From Lachnospiraceae bacterium (GTDB lineage Bacteria; Bacillota; Clostridia; Lachnospirales; Lachnospiraceae): a stretch of 44,513 bases of DNA. A program made the translations under genes and the position numbers. The stretch lies in the NCBI GenBank assembly GCA_017553035.1, contig JAFZNE010000017.1:1-44513 (forward strand), written 5' to 3'. A model generated the notes under the pieces. That model did no database searches and was not told where the DNA came from. It saw only the letters and a program-made list of their open reading frames with translations. Shown here piece by piece: positions 24,827 through 31,683 of this stretch; the first letter of the stretch is position 1, and each line of letters starts with the position of its first letter.

Positions 24827-25903
24827 TTACAGTAAATGTATGATATAGCCTACGGCAAATGTCGCAACAGCTACAACGGCAGCGGTGATCCAGGTTATCT
24901 TCTTCTTGAGACTGTTGTCGCAGGGAAGATCGCCAACGAATTTGCCTGTCTGGCCGTTCATGGCAAATATATAATTATTGCCGTTCCAGCTCGTATTTAA
25001 TACCCATACGGGAAGCAGACCGTACTTGGCCGTACCGTTTTTCAGATTGACATTGCTGCTTTCAACCTCAACGGTAGTATAACCCGTAACCGTATCCTTA
25101 AAGCTTCTTACCGTGCTGTTCTTCACACGCTCGTTGACACGTTCGGCATCATCCTCTGCCGAAACATCATATTTGTCAGCCATATAGCCTGCCATATATG
25201 CGGTCTGGAAAGGAACAGCCTGTGACAGATCGAAAGGTTCGAGTGATTCGGTAAGCTTATCATCCATTTTCTTGGATCCGTCAACAGGGATATTTTCAAA
25301 TTCGAGTGATCCGCTTCTGACCGCAACGTAATGCTGGGTCTCAGTTATCCTGTATTCACCCTCGGTAAAGCTCTTAACAGCGGTACAATTATATTTGATG
25401 CTGGCCTCTGCTTTCGAATCGAAGATCCAGTAAGGAACATATACGCCTTTGATCTCATCGATATGATTCTGGTCTGAGAATACCTTAGGCAGAAGTTTTT
25501 TGCCGGAAAGATGCTTTGTAAACGCTTCTTTCGCAGCTTTCTTATCAAGTTTGAACGGGATGATCAGTTCAGGCTTGAGATCTCCGCTCAGATTACCCAT
25601 CATAACGATCGGATTGTCACAATAAGGGCATTTTGAAGCCGCAGTTGTTTCATCCATAACGATCTGTGCGCCGCAGGACTGACAGCTGTACGCCTTCATT
25701 CCTTCGTCAACACCCCAGGTATCAACTGTAGATGTCTGCCAGTCGAGATTTTCCTCCACCTGCGAATCAAGCGCCTCGTCAAGCTGCTGGAATACAGACA
25801 TTTCGAATTCACTTTCGCAGAACGGGCATTTAACCTTTTGCAGTGCACTGTCAAATTCGAGTTTACCGGCACAGCAGGGGCATTTATACTCTAATAATGC
25901 CAT
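24827..25903 (-). CDS. Zinc-ribbon membrane protein, YdjG-like
   Basis: The 358-residue protein begins with two zinc ribbons: CPCC..CPFC (cysteines at about 8, 11, 26, 29) and CQSCG..CPYC (about 74, 77, 92, 95). The middle (about 105-330) is a long uncharacterised beta-rich region containing PYWIFDSKAEASIKYNCTAV. The C-terminus has one membrane helix (about 337-355). Start choice: a frame running to 25942 exists, but AGAGG stands before the ATG at 25901-25903 and the first ribbon starts right after it. Its architecture and neighbours match Bacillus YdjG, a membrane partner of the SPFH protein YdjI. It lies between the SPFH and TPM genes. Confidence 0.82.
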   Translation of the reverse strand: MALLEYKCPCCAGKLEFDSALQKVKCPFCESEFEMSVFQQLDEALDSQVEENLDWQTSTVDTWGVDEGMKAYSCQSCGAQIVMDETTAASKCPYCDNPIVMMGNLSGDLKPELIIPFKLDKKAAKEAFTKHLSGKKLLPKVFSDQNHIDEIKGVYVPYWIFDSKAEASIKYNCTAVKSFTEGEYRITETQHYVAVRSGSLEFENIPVDGSKKMDDKLTESLEPFDLSQAVPFQTAYMAGYMADKYDVSAEDDAERVNERVKNSTVRSFKDTVTGYTTVEVESSNVNLKNGTAKYGLLPVWVLNTSWNGNNYIFAMNGQTGKFVGDLPCDNSLKKKITWITAAVVAVATFAVGYIIHLL

Positions 25904-25949
25904 CTGTTTTTCCTCTCTTTCTACGTCATTTCTTACTCTCAAAAAATGA

Positions 25950-26004
25950 TATATGAAAAGTCATATACTGTAACAAAAGCGGATAGATCAGTATCCGCTT
26001 TTGT
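25950..26004 (-). terminator. Two tandem hairpins between the SPFH gene and the downstream genes
   Basis: The first hairpin read on the minus strand is a perfect 13-bp stem, ACAAAAGCGGATA (25973-25985) with TATCCGCTTTTGT (25992-26004), loop of six. The second is TATATGA/TCATATA (25950-25967), followed on the minus strand by TCATTTTTT. They lie in the 190-base gap after the SPFH stop and probably act as a partial terminator, giving more SPFH message than downstream message. Confidence 0.65.
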
Positions 26005-26093
26005 ATTTATTATCCTATATCTTCCGCTTCTCAATTTCGGCATCGGTATTGATCATGCCTGTTTCTTGAAAATTTACGCGGATATCAGTCCGA

Positions 26094-27371
26094 TCAGGGC
26101 TGAGGCGTTGCACAGTTGCTGCAGAATTTGCCGGTATTCTCGGTTCCGCACTTAGGGCATTTCCAAGCTCCGCCGGGCATGGGCTCTGCACAGTTGCTGC
26201 AGAACTTGCCGGTATTCTCGGTTCCGCACTTAGGGCATTTCCATACGCCTGCGGGCATAGGTCTGGGCTCTGCGCAGTTGCTGCAGAACTTGCCGCCGTT
26301 GTTGACGGTACCGCACTTAGCGCACTTCCACTGATCAGCTGCAGCTGCGGCTGCCTGCTGTTGCTGACCCTGATTGAGGAGACCCTGTGCAACCTGCATT
26401 CCACCCATATTGTTGACCATGTTCATGTTCATAAGACCGATAGCTGCGCCGCCGGGATTGTTGGCTGCATCAACCATAGCCTGGGTAGTAGCGCCTACAT
26501 ACTGAGCGCCTGCCATTGAAGGATCCTTGAAAGATGCATTGTACTGAAGAGTCTTGATCCTCTTCTCATCCTCGGGATCGGCTGTGATCGAGTTGATGCT
26601 GAACGAAGCGAGCTCAAGTCCTCTGGTGTTGGCCCATTTCTCCTTCAGAACATCCTTAAGAGCCTGCTCGAGTTCAAGAGTATGTCCTGCGATCGCGCTG
26701 TAACGGATACCCTGCTCCGAGATCTTCGCAAATGCGGGCTGGAGAGCTGCAAGAAGCTCTGCCTTCAGAGTAGAATCGATCTCCGAACGATCATAAGTAT
26801 TGGATACATTACCGCATACATTGGTATAGAAAAGGATCGGGTTAACGATCTTGTAAGTATAGATCGCATTCATGCGCATTCCGACATCAAGATCCATATT
26901 TGCATTCGCATCCGTAACACGGAAAGGAATAGGAGCCGGAGTACCGATCTTGTTGTCAATGATCTCTTTGGTGTTGAAATAGTAAACACGCTGATCTCTT
27001 GCTACATCTCCGCCGTAAGAAATACGTGCGCCGATCTCCTTGAATGTGTCAATGATGCTCTGTCCGAGTTTACCTGAGAAGATACTGGGTGATGTTGATG
27101 CGTCATAGGTGAACTGACCGGGCTCTGCACAGATCTCAACTACCTTGCCCTGGTCAACGATGATCATACACTGTCCGTCGTTAACAACTACACCGCTGCC
27201 GCTTGTAATAACATTGTCACTGCCCTTGGTATTGGAAGAACCCTTGGAAGTCTTCTTAACTCCCTTTACAACAAGGATATCCTTGTCGATAGAATCACAT
27301 ACGAAGAATTCCTTCCACTGATCGGCAAGAACACTTCCTACCGAACCCAAAGCCGCTTGAATAAGTCCCAT
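26094..27371 (-). CDS. SPFH-domain protein with three C-terminal zinc ribbons, YdjI-like
   Basis: A 425-residue protein of the SPFH/virion-core family. Residues 1-310 carry the SPFH-type region (FFVCDSIDKDILVVKGVKK, VVNDGQCMIIVDQGKVVEICAEPGQFTYD, YYFNTKEI, LRVG-like DLDVGMRMNAIYTYKI). A Gln/Ala-rich linker (about 325-347) leads to three tandem zinc ribbons of the form WKCPKCGTENTGKFCSNC. The family forms oligomers on membranes; Bacillus YdjI is the closest described relative I can name. Start choice: AAAGGAG lies eight bases before the ATG at 27369-27371; a longer frame to 27422 has no such signal. It is the first gene of the operon and is followed by two hairpins that may lower downstream expression. 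Confidence 0.88.
   Translation of the reverse strand: MGLIQAALGSVGSVLADQWKEFFVCDSIDKDILVVKGVKKTSKGSSNTKGSDNVITSGSGVVVNDGQCMIIVDQGKVVEICAEPGQFTYDASTSPSIFSGKLGQSIIDTFKEIGARISYGGDVARDQRVYYFNTKEIIDNKIGTPAPIPFRVTDANANMDLDVGMRMNAIYTYKIVNPILFYTNVCGNVSNTYDRSEIDSTLKAELLAALQPAFAKISEQGIRYSAIAGHTLELEQALKDVLKEKWANTRGLELASFSINSITADPEDEKRIKTLQYNASFKDPSMAGAQYVGATTQAMVDAANNPGGAAIGLMNMNMVNNMGGMQVAQGLLNQGQQQQAAAAAADQWKCAKCGTVNNGGKFCSNCAEPRPMPAGVWKCPKCGTENTGKFCSNCAEPMPGGAWKCPKCGTENTGKFCSNCATPQP
26097..26330. repeat. Three in-frame tandem zinc-ribbon repeats
   Basis: Three units of 69, 78 and 87 bases encode successive ribbons, with the Trp codons at 26163-26165, 26241-26243 and 26328-26330. Positions 26110-26165 and 26188-26243 (56 bases) differ at a single base, so the last two units duplicated recently or are kept alike by gene conversion. 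The third unit has diverged. Confidence 0.9.
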
Positions 27372-27721
27372 TTTGTTTCTCCTTTCAATCGTTTCAAAAT
27401 TGATCCGGGAGTTTTCTCCCATCTGGTATCATATTTTATACCAACTTGCACAAATTTGCAAATATAAAAATAAGTTTATTGGTACAAATATCAGAAAGAG
27501 CTCTTCCCATCACATCACTACTATATAATACAATATAGTTACCGTCTATAACTCTTCCGCAGAAATACGGTATCATAATTCCGTGGTATCATCGAGATAA
27601 ACGGGGATAAACACGCCACATGGTATTTATTGGGAACAAAATGCATTCTTTTAGACTTGCGCAGGTATGCCAGGAATGATATTATATTTTATGAAATTTT
27701 AATCATATTGTTGAGGTGTTA
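27372..27721. promoter_or_regulatory. 350-base divergent promoter region between the SPFH operon and the channel/HTH operon
   Basis: No gene is present. The plus-strand promoter TTGCGC (27657-27662), 17 bases, TATTAT (27680-27685) fits the channel gene. On the minus strand, TTGCAA with TAAAAT 17 bases later (around 27430-27465) is a candidate promoter for the SPFH operon; no clear stress-sigma (SigW-like) promoter was seen. GGTATCAT occurs three times in the same orientation (27425, 27569, 27585), perhaps as regulator sites. Confidence 0.55.
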
Positions 27722-28312
27722 ATGAAGACTTTTATCAGAGCAATTTGCGCCGGTGCTGCGATCAGTCTCGGCGGAACCGTATTTCTGGCATGTTCCGATA
27801 AGATCGTGGGATCTTTTTTATTCTCTGTAGGCCTTATCTCGGTCCTGGTATTCGGATTTGATCTGTATACCGGAAAAGTATGTAACGGTGCCTTCTTAAA
27901 GAAACCCGGGACACTCAGCCTGATCTGGCTCGGTAATTTTACCGGTGCCATCCTGTTCGGTCTTATGGTCTCGACCCATACGGCATTGCTGGAAACAGCG
28001 GGTACATTATGTACGGCCAAACTGGATAAACCTTTTTACATTCTGATCATCGACGGGATCATCTGCGAATTCTGCATCGCGATCGCCGTCACCGGTTACC
28101 GCAAGGCCGAAGGTTTCGGCAGGTATCTGATCGTCGTGCTCGGAGTAATGGTATTCATCCTATGCGGTTCGGAGCACGTTGTTGCTGATATGTTCTATCT
28201 TGCCGCCGCGCAGACAACACAGATCGGTGAAGCCCTGCTGTTTTTGCTCTGGGTAACCGTCGGCAACAGTATCGGTGGCGTATTATGGTGGCTTATAAGT
28301 CCGAAAGAATAA
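27722..28312 (+). CDS. Formate/nitrite transporter (FNT) family membrane protein, compact form
   Basis: A 196-residue protein made of about six membrane helices. The FNT pattern is visible in order: KIVGSFLFSVGLISVLVFGFDLYTGKVC, WLGNFTGAILFG, GIICEFCIAIAVTGY, FILCGSEHVVADMFYL (the conserved His region), and WVTVGNSIGGVLWW. FNT proteins are pentameric channels for formate, nitrite, hydrosulfide or similar small anions. This one is shorter than the usual 250-285 residues, through short loops rather than missing helices. Start: GAGG lies five bases before the ATG at 27722; an earlier in-frame GTG overlaps that site. It is followed 22 bases later by an HTH regulator gene. The transported anion cannot be read from sequence. 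Confidence 0.85.
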   Translation: MKTFIRAICAGAAISLGGTVFLACSDKIVGSFLFSVGLISVLVFGFDLYTGKVCNGAFLKKPGTLSLIWLGNFTGAILFGLMVSTHTALLETAGTLCTAKLDKPFYILIIDGIICEFCIAIAVTGYRKAEGFGRYLIVVLGVMVFILCGSEHVVADMFYLAAAQTTQIGEALLFLLWVTVGNSIGGVLWWLISPKE

Positions 28313-28334
28313 ATATACAGACAGGAGAATAAGA

Positions 28335-28853
28335 ATGGGTAAGAAATCAATACGCGAAAATAAAAATATCTACCAGACTAGCCGTGAAAACATGGAATAT
28401 ACGCGTGAGCGGGCCGGTGAACTGATGGAATATGTTTCGTCGGACAGGATCGAAAAGATCGAGAGCGGAAAATCACTCCCCCATCCCGACGAGATCATCG
28501 CAATGGCGGAGTGCTATAAAAATCCTCTTCTTCGTAATTATTACTGTACTCATGAATGTCCAATAGGTCAGGTTCATGCCGACAAGCTCGAGCTCAAGGA
28601 TCTTTCGCAGATCGTTCTTGAGATCCTGAGTTCTCTCAATGCTTTCGACCATGAGAAAATGAACCTCGTCGATATTACGGTCGACGGTGAGATCACCGAA
28701 GATGAATACGAGCAGTTTGCCAAGATCAAAAGTCAGCTCGATGCGGTTGCCGTTTCAGTAAAAAATCTCGAATTATGGCTTGACCAGACCATCGCAGACG
28801 GCAAGATCGACCGGAAAGCCATCAATACGGCTCTTGAACAGCTGAAAGGCTGA
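28335..28853 (+). CDS. XRE-type helix-turn-helix regulator with helical C-terminal domain
   Basis: A 172-residue protein. The N-terminal 65 residues resemble an XRE-type HTH (YTRERAGELMEYVSSDRIEKIESGKSLPHPDEIIAMAECYKN). A Cys-containing segment NYYCTHECPIGQ follows and then a long acidic helical region to the end. AGGAG lies seven bases before the ATG. It is co-transcribed with the FNT channel gene and may regulate it. The CxxxC pair could sense redox state or metal, but this is only a possibility. It converges with the GH26-like gene, with eight bases between the stop codons. Confidence 0.75.
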   Translation: MGKKSIRENKNIYQTSRENMEYTRERAGELMEYVSSDRIEKIESGKSLPHPDEIIAMAECYKNPLLRNYYCTHECPIGQVHADKLELKDLSQIVLEILSSLNAFDHEKMNLVDITVDGEITEDEYEQFAKIKSQLDAVAVSVKNLELWLDQTIADGKIDRKAINTALEQLKG

Positions 28854-28861
28854 TCCGAAGG

Positions 28862-30298
28862 TTAGCAGACCGGTTCGAAACGGAGTCTGATTTCGGGCAG
28901 GGCCCTGAGTTCATAATAGTAATTCTCGGCCCAGTCGTCTCCCTGTGAAGGGTCGTTTTCACCGCTTGCGGGAGGTGCAAAGATATTCAGGTTTATCTTG
29001 CACGGACCTGCAAGCTGTTTTTTATAAAATGCCGGCATCAGATCCACAAATTTTGTGCCCGCGGCTTTGTGGAACCAGTATCCGTTAATCTCCAGCATAA
29101 GGTTGGCATCTGCGATCTCATCCGGGAAATTCACTTCGGCAAATACCGGGTTCTTTTCCATATCAAGTTCGATCGCAATACCGTCCGAATCCTCGGAACT
29201 TCCCCAGCGCATCGCAAGCTTGCCGGCCTCACAGTCGCCGGTGACTTCGATCGGCGGAGCAAAGAACGGATCATGTATTATCTCTCTGTAAGTATCCATC
29301 AAAGGCCATTCTATACCCACATCCGGATTGTTCGGGTCGGTAAACTCCAATCCCAGTCGTCCGTCATCCCTGAACTGGTATAATGTCACTCCGTTTGCCC
29401 ACTTCTCCGGATCGTTCTTGAGCATCATATAAAAATCTTTCATTATATCAGCCTGTTTGAACGGGCCTGTCACGTCTCCGTCGGCATTTATCTCGGACAT
29501 TACAAAAGGCTTCTTTACACCGTATATTTCACAATATCTCTTATAGCTGAGCTTGGTACACTCATAATTCAGCGTGGTATCTTCAAGCTTGTGCTGATGG
29601 TTGTCCTTTTCCGCAACTTCGAAAGGCCAGCCCCAATTCAGCCCTATATATCTGTCTATTGACCAGATATCCGCAACATCACCGGCTTCATGGAACTCTT
29701 TTTCCATCTCGAGCTCCATTTTATCTTTTGACATTACCGCTCCGGCACAAAGGATCATTTTTACATTGGGAGCATACTCCGACATTATCTTCTTGAATCT
29801 TACAAAAAAGTCCGCAATCTGCTGATAAGTCGCTCTTTTATTAAATGAAAACCAGCTTCCGGTACATTCATGATTCATCCTGAGCATGATACGTCCGAAA
29901 GGTCGAAGATCCTTGGCAATTGCAATGATATGTTCATCCCCGATATTGGGATCACAGGTGAGGGTCAGGATAACTTCCTGTCCGTGACGGCGAATATCCC
30001 GCATACAGGTAAACGGTTCATCATCCGTCCGGCCGTTCAATCCGCCGAGATAAGGGAAATAATTATCATACGGATAATCCCAGGCAAACTTCACATCCCT
30101 GTCGAGATATGCATCCTGGGCACGCTTCGGCCAAGTCTCATCCAGAGGATAATAACAATACATCAGGCTTATCGCGCGATGAGGTCTGTTCAGTTTATTC
30201 AAAATATATTCCTGTGATACATAAGGACCTCTTTCGCTTCCATCGCCGAGATCCACAGAACAACCTGCAGATGATAAATGAATCTTGGAAATCTTCAC
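28862..30298 (-). CDS. GH26-like glycoside hydrolase, cytoplasmic
   Basis: A 478-residue protein whose first 345 residues look like a clan GH-A TIM barrel of the GH26 (beta-mannanase) type. Marks: GRIMLRMNHECTGSWFSFNK with the proposed acid/base Glu144, and the strand-7 nucleophile candidate Glu269 in KPFVMSEINADG. Residues about 345-478 form a second, beta-rich domain ending in RLRFEPVC, unrecognised. No signal peptide is visible, so it would act inside the cell on imported oligosaccharides. The start is GTG, six bases after GAGGAGG. It stands alone, convergent with the HTH gene. Substrate (mannan, mixed-linkage glucan or other) is uncertain. Confidence 0.65.
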   Translation of the reverse strand: MKISKIHLSSAGCSVDLGDGSERGPYVSQEYILNKLNRPHRAISLMYCYYPLDETWPKRAQDAYLDRDVKFAWDYPYDNYFPYLGGLNGRTDDEPFTCMRDIRRHGQEVILTLTCDPNIGDEHIIAIAKDLRPFGRIMLRMNHECTGSWFSFNKRATYQQIADFFVRFKKIMSEYAPNVKMILCAGAVMSKDKMELEMEKEFHEAGDVADIWSIDRYIGLNWGWPFEVAEKDNHQHKLEDTTLNYECTKLSYKRYCEIYGVKKPFVMSEINADGDVTGPFKQADIMKDFYMMLKNDPEKWANGVTLYQFRDDGRLGLEFTDPNNPDVGIEWPLMDTYREIIHDPFFAPPIEVTGDCEAGKLAMRWGSSEDSDGIAIELDMEKNPVFAEVNFPDEIADANLMLEINGYWFHKAAGTKFVDLMPAFYKKQLAGPCKINLNIFAPPASGENDPSQGDDWAENYYYELRALPEIRLRFEPVC

Positions 30299-30399
30299 CG
30301 GAAACCTCCTCTGAAATAGATCGGTAATAAAAAGATATAATTCGTGGTCTATTGTAATTATGCTGAATTATATTTAGTTTTAATAAATATTTATAATGA

Positions 30400-30597
30400 T
30401 CAAATCTGTTTTTTCACAATTGTATATTCATTTCCAACTCTGTAAAAAGGACAGACGAATCTGGGATCCTCACTCATCTTGGCCAGATCGTCTTCATCGA
30501 GACAACTCTGGGAGCAGTAATACTCCTCATACTCGTCATCATATTCATAATACATGCAATCCTCACAACTGTGGGATTTTCCAGAGGAACCTTTCAT
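30400..30597 (-). CDS. Small cysteine-rich protein (DUF6472-like)
   Basis: A 65-residue acidic protein with cysteines arranged as Cys-x2-Cys (CEDCMYYEYDDEYEEYYC), Cys-x3-Cys and a late CPFYR, followed by EYTIVKKQI. The pattern suggests one small zinc-binding fold. I associate it with a short uncharacterised family common in Lachnospiraceae (DUF6472), from memory and unverified. AGAGG precedes the ATG by seven bases. It stands between the GH26-like gene and plsY; no function is known. Confidence 0.7.
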   Translation of the reverse strand: MKGSSGKSHSCEDCMYYEYDDEYEEYYCSQSCLDEDDLAKMSEDPRFVCPFYRVGNEYTIVKKQI

Positions 30598-30812
30598 ATA
30601 AAAACCTCTTGCAAAATCATTCTACTATTGTAGTTTATACGTCCAAAGATACATTTAAAAGCCATAATTTATTATTCTACAACTGTATTATTGTATCTTT
30701 TAGGTCTGATTTTCAAATACTCAGGAGTTGGATTTTCGATTTGAAAATGGAATAGTCTTATTTTGATATATTTTTGAATCTATAAATTCAATTAATGAAA
30801 TTATAGATAAAT
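30598..30812. other. A/T-rich gap with inverted repeats downstream of plsY
   Basis: No gene. Three dyads are visible: CTAC-TATT-GTAG (30622-30633), AAAGATACA/TGTATCTTT (30645-30700), and ATTTTCAAAT/ATTTGAAAAT (about 30709-30746). The last may terminate plsY transcription, though no strong T run follows. Confidence 0.4.
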
Positions 30813-31520
30813 TTATTTGTAATTTAATTTTTCAGGGTCAGTGAGATGATCTCCCGCTCCGTTGGAATCAACCGTTCCTCTGATCCTTTCGAGTTCCTTA
30901 TCCTTTTTCCACAGGTAGCTCAGATGTGCTTCGGTACCATTCTTGATCCTTTTAAGATTCTCAAAATGCTTGTTCCAGATGAACAATGTCGAGATAAGCA
31001 TGATCGCCGCACCGATGACCGCTTCTTCCACAGGTTTTTCCCTGTTTATTTCCATGCAGCAGTATACGATCGGATAAACTATAGAAGCCGAAAGCGGAAC
31101 GAAACATATATAATCAGAAACAAACGCAAGCAGGATCGCAAGCGTCAGCATGATGACGAACAGCATTGCATCATATGCCAGGATCGAACCACCGAGGCAC
31201 GCAAGTCCTTTGCCTCCTTTAAAGCCCATATAGAACGGGAACATATGCCCAAGGATAACCGAAACGGATGAAACCGATCTTACATATGTATATTCCGGTA
31301 AAATCTTGATGGCGAATACTACAACCAGGTAAGCTTTTAAAATATCAAGTAGCATGCATAACGCTCCGATCTTGCCGCCCATGGTTATTACCGCGTTTGA
31401 TCCGCCGGCATTTCCGGAGCCCGATTTTCTGATATCGAAGCCCTTGATCCTGGCGATTATATATGACGGGTTGATCGTACCAATCAAATAGCATACCAGT
31501 GCGCATAGTGCATAGTACAT
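30813..31520 (-). CDS. plsY: Glycerol-3-phosphate acyltransferase PlsY
   Basis: PlsY transfers acyl groups from acyl-phosphate to glycerol 3-phosphate, the first step of phospholipid synthesis in most Gram-positives. The 235-residue membrane protein has the three active-site loops: SGSGNAGGSNA near residue 33, FYMGFKGGKGLACLGG near 97 (phosphate-binding GGKG), and a late KHFENLKRIKNGTEAHL segment. The first loop reads GNAGGSN rather than the common GNPGATN. GGAGG lies before the ATG. The cytoplasmic tail (about 210-235) is longer than usual. Confidence 0.95.
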   Translation of the reverse strand: MYYALCALVCYLIGTINPSYIIARIKGFDIRKSGSGNAGGSNAVITMGGKIGALCMLLDILKAYLVVVFAIKILPEYTYVRSVSSVSVILGHMFPFYMGFKGGKGLACLGGSILAYDAMLFVIMLTLAILLAFVSDYICFVPLSASIVYPIVYCCMEINREKPVEEAVIGAAIMLISTLFIWNKHFENLKRIKNGTEAHLSYLWKKDKELERIRGTVDSNGAGDHLTDPEKLNYK

Positions 31521-31683
31521 ATAAAGTTCCTCCGCAAAGTGCGATATTCTTTACTTTTCCTTATAGCAGCCTTGATCATTAGCAATAGGTAATCAAGCCA
31601 TATTTAACTTTAGCATAACAATAATTATCTTGCAATCATTGATTCAGAATAAAATTAATATTGTTCTGTGTATTGTTTCTTTA

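Noticed and set aside
26097-26330. Tandem repeat considered as a CRISPR-like array
   Set aside because: The units are in-frame coding repeats of a zinc ribbon with no unique spacers and no cas genes nearby.
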